43,566 nt of DNA from an uncultured Eubacteriales bacterium (GCA_902773835.1 CACYFZ010000025.1:1-43566); one strand, 5' to 3'. Numbered from the stretch's first letter, positions 15,128-23,852 are shown. A program made the numbers and translations. The notes: a model not told the origin generated them from the letters alone.

Positions 15128-16234
15128 ATGGCAGAAGAAAAGAAAGAAACGAAGAAGACAGAAGAGCAAAAAGCAGCTGAAAAGAAAACTGCTGTTAAGA
15201 AGACGAGCGAGAAAAAGACAGCTGAAAAGAAAACTGTTGCTGAGAAGACGAGCGAGAAAAAGACAGCTGAAAAGAAAACTGCTGCTGAGAAGACGAGCGA
15301 GAAAAAGACAGCTGAAAAGAAAACTGCTGCTAAGAAGACGAACGAGAAAAAGACAGCCGAAAAGAAAACTGCTGCTGAAAAAACTGCAGAGAAGAAGGCA
15401 CCTGCTAAGAAAACATCTGAGAAAAAGCCTGCAACAAAGAAGACTGAGACTAAAAAGACCGAAGCAAAAAAAGAATCAGCAGTTGCAAAGGAAACGGTGA
15501 AGAAGGCAGAGACGGTTAAAGAGAAAATCAAAGAAGAGGCGAAGGAGGAGACTCCGCTTCATCCGACGCTGCAGAAGAAGAAGGAGGCCAGGGAAGCCAA
15601 GGCAGCCCGCAAGGCCGCCAATATGGTGGAGGAGAAGAAAAGCAGACCTAACAACGCGCTCCTGGCAATTCTCATTTTCGGTATTCTTATAGGCATGTTC
15701 GCGTTTATCGCCGGATATAATTACTTCCAGAAATCAGCAAGTATAGAAAAATACATGGAAGATAACGGCGTTTTAGAATCGTTCAGCGATTTCGAGTACG
15801 ATGAGCATACTAAAGGCGTTCTTAAAGCTGAGGGCAATACCGTAAAGATGGTTCTGAAAGTAGATGAGGATGCACCAAAGGAGACTGTTGAGCAGTTTGA
15901 AGGAGAGGAAGGTACCGAAAAGCTTAAAGAAATAGCCGCGTACTTCCTTACAACATATAAACCGATGACGAGAGGTTTCGGAGGAACTGCCAAAGTTGCA
16001 GCTAAACAGGGAGATAAAACCATCAACTCCGTAAAGATGTCATACAGAGAGGCTAAAAACTTCGTAAAAGAAATGGAGAAAAAATACGAAGAGGAAGCAG
16101 AGAACGTAGACGTCGACGCTGAGAATATCGAGCTGGATACAGAGGATTTGGAAGTTGATGATGAAAACCTCGACGTACAGATAGACAGCGAAGAGGATCT
16201 TAAAGAAGATGCCGATGAGGAAAAGTCGGAGTAG
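15128..16234 (+). CDS. Membrane protein with lysine-rich histone-like repeats
   Basis: A 368-residue protein of unknown function with three parts. Residues 2 to about 140 are almost only Lys, Ala, Glu and Thr in repeats such as KTSEKKTAEKKTAAE, like the tails of eukaryotic H1 or bacterial AlgP/HctB-type proteins. A proline- and alanine-rich linker leads to one membrane helix (ALLAILIFGILIGMFAFIAG, about 176-198). The outer part (about 200-368) is a folded domain I do not recognise, ending in a strongly acidic tail (ENIELDTEDLEVDDENLDVQ). Positive charge before the helix puts the repeat inside the cell. ATG 15128 follows AATGGAGAAGATTG. It lies 72 bases after the permease gene and could be in the same transcript; no strong promoter is visible between them. 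Confidence 0.75.
   Translation: MAEEKKETKKTEEQKAAEKKTAVKKTSEKKTAEKKTVAEKTSEKKTAEKKTAAEKTSEKKTAEKKTAAKKTNEKKTAEKKTAAEKTAEKKAPAKKTSEKKPATKKTETKKTEAKKESAVAKETVKKAETVKEKIKEEAKEETPLHPTLQKKKEAREAKAARKAANMVEEKKSRPNNALLAILIFGILIGMFAFIAGYNYFQKSASIEKYMEDNGVLESFSDFEYDEHTKGVLKAEGNTVKMVLKVDEDAPKETVEQFEGEEGTEKLKEIAAYFLTTYKPMTRGFGGTAKVAAKQGDKTINSVKMSYREAKNFVKEMEKKYEEEAENVDVDAENIELDTEDLEVDDENLDVQIDSEEDLKEDADEEKSE
15200..15379 (+). repeat. In-frame 45-bp tandem repeat, four units
   Basis: Units begin at 15200, 15245, 15290 and 15335 and each encodes a near-copy of KTSEKKTAEKKTAAE. They differ by only a few bases (for example GTTGCT against GCTGCT, and AACGAG against AGCGAG), so the array expanded recently. 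Partial units flank both sides. Unit length is a multiple of three, so copy changes keep the frame. Confidence 0.9.
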
Positions 16235-16259
16235 ATAAGGGACAATATGAAAACTAAAA

Positions 16260-16293
16260 GGGGCTGTCGCATTTAAATAAAATGTGGCAGCCT
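16260..16293. terminator. GGGGCTGTCGCA stem-loop at the IS remnant edge
   Basis: GGCTGTCGCATTT (16262-16274) and AAATGTGGCAGCC (16280-16292) form a 13-bp stem with two G-U pairs. A T-run follows only on the minus strand, so it would stop transcripts of the transposase remnant, and perhaps weakly the plus-strand gene before it. GGGGCTGTCGCA resembles ends of IS1182-family elements. A related stem-loop lies at 21777-21817. Confidence 0.6.
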
Positions 16294-16301
16294 CTTAACG
16301 T

Positions 16302-16359
16302 AAACAGCAGACAGCTTCAGACAGAGAGCAAGCTCTCAGTCATCAGCAGTCTGCTGTTT
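16302..16359. repeat. Long inverted repeat in the 3' part of the IS remnant
   Basis: AAACAGCAGAC (16302-16312) pairs with GTCTGCTGTTT (16349-16359), with an inner GAGAG/CTCTC helix. It lies between the putative IS end and the transposase stop codon, and is followed on the plus strand by TGACTTTTTG. Confidence 0.6.
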
Positions 16360-16404
16360 TGACTTTTTGCGCATAATAACACTACGACGTTATGCTTTTA
16401 TCCT

Positions 16405-16716
16405 TTACTCATTCACTTCGTAAAGATGATGACCCAGTCTGCCCGCCTGGATCCGGCGGCGGAGGTTACCTATGTTCTGAGCCATTGCCATGAGTACGCT
16501 TTCAGCATACACATTAGCCTGACCACGGCGACAGTGTGAGCCAGGATATATAACCCGAGTCTACTCCAAGCTGCAGATTGTATGCCGGCTTCAGCTGCCC
16601 ATTGAGCATCGCATCTTCCTTCATTCTCATGAGCGTCGCATCCGGATCCGTTTTGGAGTAGCTGTTCCGTTCGCCCAGTATGCTGAGCTTTTTGTAATAT
16701 TCTTTGAGACGCACAG
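16405..16716 (-). pseudogene. IS1182-like transposase remnant
   Basis: Two pieces of a transposase are readable on the minus strand. The upstream piece (about 16550-16716) has RLKEYYKKL, then [20 protein letters not shown] and [16 protein letters not shown], which is the DDE-core neighbourhood of IS1182-type transposases. The downstream piece (16405-16525), in another frame, has [20 protein letters not shown] and ends RLGHHLYEVNE with a TAA. In intact relatives roughly 100 or more residues separate these two segments, so an internal deletion has joined them with a frameshift. The N-terminal part and the other IS end are missing. The element cannot transpose by itself. Confidence 0.85.
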
Positions 16717-17239
16717 CGGCAAACGCGTCGCCCGGGAGATCGGAGCCGACGATGGAGTTTTGGAGTGTGCCTGCGGTACCGGCGCGATAAGTAAATACAC
16801 AGCACCAAAATGCCGATACCTTACGGCAACCGACTTTTCCGATAAGATGCTAATGCAGACGGATAAAAAGCTCAGAAAATATCTCAATGTATTAATAGAG
16901 TACGCGGACATAACAAAGCTCGACTATGCGAATGAATCATTTGACAAGGTCGTTGTGGGCAATGTGATTCACCTGCTTGACGATCCGTATACGGCAATAG
17001 ATGAACTTCTGCGTGTATGCAAGCCCGGAGGCAAAGTCATAATTCCAACTTACATAAATATGTCCGGGGGAAGGCAGGGCTTCATCGTGAAGCTTCTGGA
17101 GAAGTCGGGTGCCGGATTCAAAAGGCAGTTCGATATAGAATCATACCGTGCGTTCTTTGAGAAAGCAGGATACAAGAATGTCACATATGATGTTGTGCGT
17201 GGAAGGATGCCCTGCGTAATAGCAATAATAAAGAAGTAA
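16717..17239 (+). pseudogene. 5'-truncated SAM-dependent methyltransferase
   Basis: The frame reads [20 protein letters not shown] at its start and ends VRGRMPCVIAIIKK. It is a class I methyltransferase: motif I is ECACGTG, then DFSDKML, FDKVVVGNVIHLLDDP and LLRVCKPGGKVIIPTYIN. Relatives of this kind begin about 40-50 residues earlier; that part is replaced by the transposase remnant. The only nearby start is TTG 16760, which would begin directly at motif I and so probably gives no working fold. The remaining 3' part is intact and without stops, which suggests a recent event or some residual use. A clean terminator follows at 17255. Confidence 0.75.
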
Positions 17240-17254
17240 AGCTGTGTTACAAGG

Positions 17255-17279
17255 ACCGGGATAAATTACCCGGTTTTTT
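17255..17279 (+). terminator. Intrinsic terminator
   Basis: ACCGGG (17255-17260) and CCCGGT (17269-17274) form a stem with 8-base loop, followed by TTTTTT. It separates the methyltransferase remnant from the large surface-protein gene. Confidence 0.85.
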
Positions 17280-17357
17280 ATTGAACATAACTGAGTTGTA
17301 ACTTCTTACGCGTATACTGATGTTGTAAAGAATAAAGACTATAGGAGGAGGTAAGAC

Positions 17358-20300
17358 GTGAATAGCAGGAAGAACATAATCGCAATGCTTCTTTTGTCGT
17401 TTATGATAATTGCCCTCAACTCGTTCAGTGGCTCAGGGGCCATATATGCATATGAAGATGAGCAGGCCGATGCTCCGGCGGTCGCAGAACAGACTGCCCA
17501 CGATGCAGAGTCTGAGACGACAAGTGAACCGGCAGAGATGACAAGTGAGCCGGGCGAGATAACAACTGAAGAAATAGAGACGATAAGTGAATCGGTTGAG
17601 ACAACAACTGAACCGGCTGAGACGACAAGTGAACCGGAAACGGAATCGGCTGCCGAGGCAGATGAGACTGTGTATGCTGCCTTCGACGAGAGCATAACTG
17701 TTGATGGTGTTAAAGTGCGTGTCACAGCTGACGCCGGTGTATTCCCTGAGGGAGCCACGCTTAAAGTGAAGAAACTCAAAGGTGTGGAAAGGGAAGAAGC
17801 CAGGGAGGCTGTTGACGAAAAGACAGATGGTTTAGCTATTGCAAAAGAATACATCTTCGATATCACGATTCTCGATAAAGAAGGCAACGAGATACAGCCC
17901 GAAGGCAAAGCCAACATTTCCTTTGAGACATCCGAGGTCGCAGACGAGACTCTCGAGGCCAAGGTATATCACGTAAAAGACAACGGCAAGGCAGAAGCAC
18001 TCGATGTGGATGCAAGCGGTGAGATCGCACAGGTCGAGACCGGGGGATTCTCGCCATACTCGCTGATCTTCAGCTATACTGACTCTTCCGGAACGACTAA
18101 GAGCATCAACCTCCGAGTTGGAGAAACTGATCAGATCGGACCTGTTCTGGACAAAATCGGGATATCGAATGCTTCTCAAGATGCCCGTGGTGGGATTGCA
18201 GAAGCCGTATCCGATGCCCCGGACATCGTAAGAGTATATGAACATGAATGGGCCGGTTGGTTCCTTCAGGCCGTAGCAGGAGACGAGAACGAGCATCACT
18301 TGACTGTTACTTTCAAAGACGGGTATGAGGTAACTGTGAAGATGACTTCCCATAAACACCACTGGACAGCCACCGGAGATAAAACGGACGCACTGACGAT
18401 AGTGTGTGAGGATCCTCAAAACTGCTACTATTTCAATAATGTATACTTTGACGATAAGGCATTCACTGCACAGATACTCGCAGAGGATGCCACATATGAC
18501 GGACAGCCCCACGGAGCAGAGCAGGATCTTCAGCAACGCTTTCCAACCCCTGATGTCACTGTTGAAAAGGACATCCACTATGTAGGCATCGAAGACACGA
18601 CATACGCCGACAGCACTACAGCACCTACCAATGCCGGAAAGTACAAGGCATATTACCAGGTCAAACCTCAGGGACAGGACGACGTATTTACAGTCCAGAC
18701 TACATACACGATCAACAAGGCGGATATCAAATTCGATCCTGCGCCGGAAGGGATAAGCAACCTGATATACAATGGAGAAAATCAGGAATTGTATACTTTG
18801 GGTACTGCAAAATCAAAGACGGTAAGTGACAAAACCTTCCCGATCAAGTACTGGTATGATGGCGACGACACCAATAAAGTCGAAGATCAGGTCCTTAAGG
18901 GGAAAAACGTCGGCACCATCAAGGTAAACTATCAGGCTGAGGGTAATGCCAACCACAATGATACAGAAGTCAAGACCATTGATATAAAAATCGGAAAGAG
19001 ACCTGTAAAGGTATCAGGGATCACCGCAAGCAACAAGACTTACGATGGAACAAATTCAGCAACACTGAATTTCGATGGCGCAGAATTTGAGAACATCCTT
19101 ACAGGGGACAAGCTGACAGTAAGCGCCAAAGGCGCTTTTGCAGACAAAAATGCGGGTGATAACAAAATTGTAAATATCGCCGATCTGACGCTCGGCGGAG
19201 CGGATGCAGATAAATACACCCTTGATACAACGGGCCAGCAGGAAAGCGCAACGGCAAATATCACGGTAAAGACCCTCAAGGTAAAATGGCAGGAGAGTGC
19301 TGAACTGACCTACACGGGAGAAGAACAGGCTCCGGAAGCTGAATTTGAATTTGCCGAAAAACTTTCAGATGGTGATGGAAAGGCATACACAGGAGATGAT
19401 GTGCAGCCTGTAATCACTGGCAAACATATATATCCAGCGTTGTGGACTGCAACTGTAAATAGTCTCAGCGGCAGGGACGCCGGCAACTACAAACTGGATA
19501 CCGAATTATCCAATGTAAATAAGGAGTACAAGATTGTCCCGAAGAAGCTCACCGTCAAGTGGACAACCACCGAAAAAGAGTACGACGCAAAAGCTCTGGA
19601 GCCTGATTATACATTGGACGGATTCGTGGGAGGAGATCAGCCGAACAAACATCTTTCTTTCACCGCCGATCCTACGGAGCTTGTTGGTAATCAAGCAGTC
19701 AATGCGGGTAGCTACAAAGCGACGCTTGAGCTTATCGGAGAAACCGCATCAAACTATGAGATTACAAATCCTGAAACGTCTTTTACCATCACAACGGCAC
19801 CACTTAGCATATATGCTGAGGGGTGGATCTACTATGGAGACAAGGTCGAGTCCAAAACCGATATCCACGATATCAGATTTGACAAGGATAAATGCGAAGG
19901 TTTCAAGGGTGATGACGGGCTTGAAGTTCTGAAAGGTGATGCATCATTCACAACGAACTACGAATACAAGGATAATGCTACGGGCGTGGATGGCGCCAAA
20001 TATAATCTTATCGCCCAGAACCTGGAAGCGGTCAACTATAACATTACAGATGCGGATGGCGAACTGACAGTTTATCCAAAACCCGCAGAGCTTGAGTGGT
20101 CACACGAACACGCAGGCAACAAAGAAGCTGTCAGCGGAGATCAGGCATTCACATATGACGGCAAGCACCACTTGTACACCGCTGCAGTAAAGGATGCCCC
20201 GGACGTAAGTGTTGAGACCTACGAAGGCAATAAGCAGAGGGATGCCAATGCCAAAACCGATACCGAAAAATACACTGCAAAAGCTGTGAAGCTCAGCAAC

Positions 20301-21722
20301 CCGAACTATGCGCTGACGGATAAAGACGGTAAAGCAATCGGAACCGTGAGCGTGGACTTCACCATTGCACAGCTGCCTGTAGAGCTCGAATGGACACCGG
20401 CAGAGTTCACATACAACGGTCAATTGCAGACTCCTGCAGAAACTGTCGCAAATCTCCAGACCGATGACGAAGGCACAAAGGACAAGGTGTTTGAAATCAG
20501 CGTTAAGCGTGAAAAAACATCGGAGGTATTCGACAAAGAAAGGGGAGAATCCATTGAGGCAGGTGACTGGACAATCAGCGCAGTCAACGAAGAAAGCAAT
20601 CAGCTAAATGATAAGAACTATACACTGGAAGGTGGCAAGGGGCTCTCCTCGAAATATGTAATCAAGCCTCTGACAATCGATGTCACCTGGACGACACCTC
20701 AGGAGTATACTTATAATGCTCAGCAGCAATCCCAGAAAGTCGAAACGAATATAGCTGAAGACGATCAGGATTACATCGAGCTGATAGATGAAGATGCATC
20801 CGCCACAGATGTCGGTACATACACCCATAAGATTACGGGGATTGAACAGAAAGGTGGGAAGAACCGCATAGGCAACTATGAGTTCACGGCGAAGACCCGC
20901 AGCTGGAAGATCAATCAGGCATCGCTGACTGTCACAGCAAAGAACAAGACCATAAGCTACGGACAGAACCCTGCAAATGCCGGAGTCACTTTTTCCGGAT
21001 TCAAAGGCAACGACGACGCGAGCGTCCTGAAAGGCAGTGTCAAGTACAGCTATAACTATGCGCGCTATGGTAAGCCGGGTAGCTACAAGATTACAGCTTC
21101 CGGGCTGTCCTCCGATAACTACAAAATAAGCTACAAGCCGGGCACTCTCAAGGTAAACAATAAAGTTACAAGGCTTATGGCCAAAGCGATCGCCAAAGGA
21201 AGGAACAAAGGTGTAATTTCATGGACGAAGGTAACGGGAGCGACTTCCTATGAAATATGGTTTTCCAGGTGCAACGCAAAAGGAAGGATATACACCCTCA
21301 AGAAGGTTGCTACGGTCAAGGGCACAAAATGGACTACAGGCAAGCTTTCCGGGAATACTTTCTACAAATTCAGGATTGTGGCAAAAACATCAAGCGGAAA
21401 AATCAGCAGCAGCATAGGGCACTTTGCGACGGGTAATGCAAGCGGTAAATTTACCAATGCAAAAAACCTCAGTGTCAACAAGACTGCCGTTAGCATCGCC
21501 AAGGGCAAGACCTTCAAGATCAGAGCCAAATCGGCGAAGGTCAGGAATAACCTGAAACTGCCGACAAACCATGCGAGTAACTTCAGGTACTTCACAGACA
21601 ACTCCAAGGTCGCCAAGGTAAGCAGCAGCGGAGTTATCACGGGAGTAGGTAAAGGCTGGTGCAGAGTCTATGTGCAGACGGGAAACGGCATCTGGAAGAT
21701 TATTCAGGTAACAGTTAAATAA
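17358..21722 (+). CDS. Large secreted MBG/YDG repeat protein with C-terminal FN3-like and Ig-like domains
   Basis: A 1454-residue exported protein. The GTG start follows AGGAGGAGG at the proper distance. A signal peptide (RKNIIAMLLLSFMIIALNSF, cut near residue 31) leads to a Thr/Ser/Glu/Pro-rich stalk (about 36-105), then a ZU5-like region (VDGVKVRVTADAGVFPEGAT). From about 370 to 1265 there are many MBG- or YDG-type beta modules, each opening with text such as ATYDGQPHG, NKTYDGTNS, TYNGQLQTP or KTISYGQNP. An FN3-like segment (SWTKVTGATSYEIWFSR) and a BIG2-like module (VSSSGVITGVGKGWCRVYVQ) close it. There is no LPXTG sortase signal nor a clear wall-binding repeat, so it may be secreted or held by an unknown contact. 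Such proteins act in adhesion or host contact; the ligand is unknown. It is a monocistronic unit. Confidence 0.85.
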   Translation: MNSRKNIIAMLLLSFMIIALNSFSGSGAIYAYEDEQADAPAVAEQTAHDAESETTSEPAEMTSEPGEITTEEIETISESVETTTEPAETTSEPETESAAEADETVYAAFDESITVDGVKVRVTADAGVFPEGATLKVKKLKGVEREEAREAVDEKTDGLAIAKEYIFDITILDKEGNEIQPEGKANISFETSEVADETLEAKVYHVKDNGKAEALDVDASGEIAQVETGGFSPYSLIFSYTDSSGTTKSINLRVGETDQIGPVLDKIGISNASQDARGGIAEAVSDAPDIVRVYEHEWAGWFLQAVAGDENEHHLTVTFKDGYEVTVKMTSHKHHWTATGDKTDALTIVCEDPQNCYYFNNVYFDDKAFTAQILAEDATYDGQPHGAEQDLQQRFPTPDVTVEKDIHYVGIEDTTYADSTTAPTNAGKYKAYYQVKPQGQDDVFTVQTTYTINKADIKFDPAPEGISNLIYNGENQELYTLGTAKSKTVSDKTFPIKYWYDGDDTNKVEDQVLKGKNVGTIKVNYQAEGNANHNDTEVKTIDIKIGKRPVKVSGITASNKTYDGTNSATLNFDGAEFENILTGDKLTVSAKGAFADKNAGDNKIVNIADLTLGGADADKYTLDTTGQQESATANITVKTLKVKWQESAELTYTGEEQAPEAEFEFAEKLSDGDGKAYTGDDVQPVITGKHIYPALWTATVNSLSGRDAGNYKLDTELSNVNKEYKIVPKKLTVKWTTTEKEYDAKALEPDYTLDGFVGGDQPNKHLSFTADPTELVGNQAVNAGSYKATLELIGETASNYEITNPETSFTITTAPLSIYAEGWIYYGDKVESKTDIHDIRFDKDKCEGFKGDDGLEVLKGDASFTTNYEYKDNATGVDGAKYNLIAQNLEAVNYNITDADGELTVYPKPAELEWSHEHAGNKEAVSGDQAFTYDGKHHLYTAAVKDAPDVSVETYEGNKQRDANAKTDTEKYTAKAVKLSNPNYALTDKDGKAIGTVSVDFTIAQLPVELEWTPAEFTYNGQLQTPAETVANLQTDDEGTKDKVFEISVKREKTSEVFDKERGESIEAGDWTISAVNEESNQLNDKNYTLEGGKGLSSKYVIKPLTIDVTWTTPQEYTYNAQQQSQKVETNIAEDDQDYIELIDEDASATDVGTYTHKITGIEQKGGKNRIGNYEFTAKTRSWKINQASLTVTAKNKTISYGQNPANAGVTFSGFKGNDDASVLKGSVKYSYNYARYGKPGSYKITASGLSSDNYKISYKPGTLKVNNKVTRLMAKAIAKGRNKGVISWTKVTGATSYEIWFSRCNAKGRIYTLKKVATVKGTKWTTGKLSGNTFYKFRIVAKTSSGKISSSIGHFATGNASGKFTNAKNLSVNKTAVSIAKGKTFKIRAKSAKVRNNLKLPTNHASNFRYFTDNSKVAKVSSSGVITGVGKGWCRVYVQTGNGIWKIIQVTVK

Positions 21723-21776
21723 GACTTCGATCCAAATCAGTTGAAGAAACTTACTATTCTGCGAACAGGTAATATG

Positions 21777-21817
21777 AAGGGGCTGACACACTGTTTATTG
21801 TGCGACAGCCCCTTTTT
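21777..21817. terminator. Bidirectional terminator related to the 16260 stem-loop
   Basis: AAGGGGCTG (21777-21785) pairs with CAGCCCCTT (21806-21814), with further partial pairing ACACA/TGTGC inside, then TTTT. The minus strand reads AGGGGCTGTCGCACAA, matching the 16260 element. It stands between the convergent surface-protein gene and response regulator. Confidence 0.85.
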
Positions 21818-21846
21818 AACTGCAATGCTGATTTGGTGATAGCTTT

Positions 21847-22545
21847 TTATTCTTCCCCTCCGACGGTAAACCTATATCCGAGGCCGCGGACGGTCAGAAG
21901 GTACTTAGGAGTGGAAGGGTCATCTTCAATTTTCTGACGAAGTCTGTTCACGTATACCATTATAGCGTTCTCGTCTATGATGGTCTCGCCCCATATTACG
22001 CTGTAAATCATATCCTTTGAGAAGATGTGGTCTACGTTATCAATAAAGAGTTTCATCATTGAGTTCTCTTTGGATGATAACGGAACCTCCTCGTCGTTTT
22101 TATAGAATCTCAAAGTAGAGGTGTTGTACTTGAACGGCCCTGCTGATATTACGTTACCGGTGCCCTGAGGTGAAGAACTTCTGCTTCTTCTGATGAGGGC
22201 CTTAACCTTAGCAACCAGTGTTACCGGGTTGAAAGGTTTAAAGATGTAATCGTCCGCACCCAGTTCAAGTCCGTGCAGTGCATCTTGGTCTTCTTTTCTT
22301 CCGCTGACTACCATGACAGGTGTCGTAAGCCCCATGCCGCGCACTCTTTGAATTACTTCAAAACCGTCAATTCCTCTCATGTTGATATCGAGAAGAATCA
22401 GGTCATAAGTGTTCTGAGCGAGCAGCTCCAAAGCTGCCTCTCCGCTTATGGCGAGGTCGGTATCGATGCCGTTGCCCTTAAGAGCCTTGTGAAGCATCGT
22501 AAGTATTATTTTGTCGTCATCTACTACGAGAACTTTATCTGCCAT
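21847..22545 (-). CDS. OmpR/PhoB-family response regulator
   Basis: A 232-residue regulator. Receiver domain residues 1-118: acidic pocket VVDDDK, phosphoacceptor Asp53 in LILLDINMRG, switch residues MVVSGRKED and the lysine in DDYIFKPFNP. The DNA-binding winged helix (about 130-230) has the recognition-helix region ENAIMVYVNRLRQKIEDD and the closing wing YLLTVRGLGYRF. It binds DNA as a dimer after phosphorylation. The ATG at 22545 is preceded on the minus strand by GAAGGAGACGTGTAGAT. A histidine kinase lies divergently 239 bases away, the likely partner, although split orientation makes this inference. It ends at the bidirectional terminator. Confidence 0.92.
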   Translation of the reverse strand: MADKVLVVDDDKIILTMLHKALKGNGIDTDLAISGEAALELLAQNTYDLILLDINMRGIDGFEVIQRVRGMGLTTPVMVVSGRKEDQDALHGLELGADDYIFKPFNPVTLVAKVKALIRRSRSSSPQGTGNVISAGPFKYNTSTLRFYKNDEEVPLSSKENSMMKLFIDNVDHIFSKDMIYSVIWGETIIDENAIMVYVNRLRQKIEDDPSTPKYLLTVRGLGYRFTVGGEE

Positions 22546-22569
22546 ATCTACACGTCTCCTTCGCGCACT

Positions 22570-22578
22570 ATTGTACCA
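22570..22578 (-). promoter_or_regulatory. Extended -10 promoter of the response regulator
   Basis: On the minus strand TGGTACAAT (22578-22570) is an extended -10 about 25 bases before the start codon. No good -35 box is seen. Confidence 0.4.
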
Positions 22579-22689
22579 TATTTTGTGGTTAATTGCGCTA
22601 CATACTACATTTTTTGGTGTTTTTCGTGTAGAATATAGCAGGCAGTTCGCAGAGGGTTCTGACCAATATATAACAGACGCCGGATGTCC

Positions 22690-22763
22690 CCCGCCTCAAC
22701 GGAGTAGGCGGCGGGTTCCATATTCGATCGTCAGTGGCGGGTCGCAATCCCCGACTGACGATC
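22690..22763 (+). ncRNA. Structured leader of the histidine kinase gene
   Basis: Two GC-rich hairpins lie in the leader. CCGCCT (22691-22696) pairs with AGGCGG (22706-22711). GATCGTCAGT (22726-22735) pairs perfectly with ACTGACGATC (22754-22763), with further G/C complementarity in the loop. The second ends 10 bases before the GGAGG ribosome site. I recognise no known riboswitch class. The rest of the 239-base gap has the regulator promoter and no gene. Confidence 0.5.
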
Positions 22764-22784
22764 TTGAATCGCGGAGGATAAGAT

Positions 22785-23852
22785 TTGCAATTTCTGCAAA
22801 AAAGCAGCGTAAGCAGAATAATCTTCGGCAGCGCGGTGCTTGTTGCACTGGGCTTTATTTTCGTTGGACTCTTCAAAGTTTGGCGTAATTTGTCGGGCTT
22901 TGACGGAGATATATATATTTCAAAAGAGGCAGCGCACGAGATATTCACATACGGAGGACTGGCTCTTATAGGAATACTCCTGCTCCTGTTCGTTATCCTT
23001 CTTATGGACAGAATCAATTCCGCCAACGTAACTGAATTGGAAGAGATGACCAAAAGGGCAGATACTCTCGAAGAAATAAATCGCAGGATGCAGGCCCTGG
23101 CACATCATCAGAGACTTGAAACCATAGGTACGATGGCGGCCAGCATAGCTCATGATTTTAATAACCTGCTGACCCCTATTATGGGATACAGCATCATGAC
23201 TATGGAGATGGTTCCGGCTGATCAGACGGATATACAGGAGAACCTCATGGAGGTGTATAACGCGTCCGTAAAAGCCAAGGACATAGTTCAGGGTCTGGCA
23301 GATTTGACTAAAAAAGGAAAAGAAGAAAACTTTTCCGAAATCGACGTTGAAGAACTTGCTCGCAGCGCACTTAAAGTTACACTTCCTGCCAAGCCGAAGA
23401 ATGTTGAGATTAAGGTCAGCTTCAAGCAGACAGATAAGAAGATAAAAGGGGATAACACCCAGTTGTCACAGCTCATCATGAATATGGTGCTTAATGCGTA
23501 CGACGCAATGAAGCCGGACGGAGGAGATCTTTTTGTTTCGACCAAGGTCCAAGGCGATGAGATTTCCCTTTCAATAAGAGACACCGGATCAGGAATGGAT
23601 CCCGAAACGGTAAGCCGCATTTTTGATCCGTTCTACACTACCAAAGAGTCAGGAAAAGGAACGGGACTGGGCCTCGCCATAGCCGCACAGGTTGTCGAGA
23701 CTCACGGAGGAAGGATATACGTAGATTCTCAGCCGGGAGTCGGTACGGAATTTCGCATAGTATTTCCTGCTGCCGGGACCTCGGTTCTCAGCAGAGATAC
23801 AAGAGAATTCGACAGGGCTGCGCTTAAGGAAAAAGGCTTGCCTGAAGACTAA
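22785..23852 (+). CDS. Membrane sensor histidine kinase
   Basis: A 355-residue kinase with two membrane helices (about residues 11-31 and 57-74) and a short outer loop of only about 25 residues, then a coiled-coil linker (TELEEMTKRADTLEEINRRM). The phosphoacceptor is His123 in SIAHDFNNLLTPIMGY, the NtrB/hybrid type of H-box. The ATPase domain has the N-box QLIMNMVLNAYDAM, G1 DTGSGMDPE, the F-box IFDPFYTTK and G2 GKGTGLGLA. With so small an outer loop it may sense inside the membrane or cytoplasm. TTG 22785 is the start: GGAGG sits 7 bases before it and no ATG fits. The gene lies divergent to a PhoB-type regulator that is its probable partner. Confidence 0.88.
   Translation: MQFLQKSSVSRIIFGSAVLVALGFIFVGLFKVWRNLSGFDGDIYISKEAAHEIFTYGGLALIGILLLLFVILLMDRINSANVTELEEMTKRADTLEEINRRMQALAHHQRLETIGTMAASIAHDFNNLLTPIMGYSIMTMEMVPADQTDIQENLMEVYNASVKAKDIVQGLADLTKKGKEENFSEIDVEELARSALKVTLPAKPKNVEIKVSFKQTDKKIKGDNTQLSQLIMNMVLNAYDAMKPDGGDLFVSTKVQGDEISLSIRDTGSGMDPETVSRIFDPFYTTKESGKGTGLGLAIAAQVVETHGGRIYVDSQPGVGTEFRIVFPAAGTSVLSRDTREFDRAALKEKGLPED

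Noticed and set aside
15200..15379. Regular 45-bp repeats as a possible CRISPR array
   Set aside because: Units are directly adjacent without unique spacers and are in frame within a coding region.
16470..16808. Minus-strand frame of 112 codons crossing the IS/methyltransferase junction
   Set aside because: It mixes wrong-frame transposase remnant and antisense methyltransferase; real homology lies in other frames.
17339..17962. Minus-strand Ser/Val-rich frame opposite the surface-protein stalk
   Set aside because: It is the antisense image of Glu/Thr-rich repeats and has no start signals.
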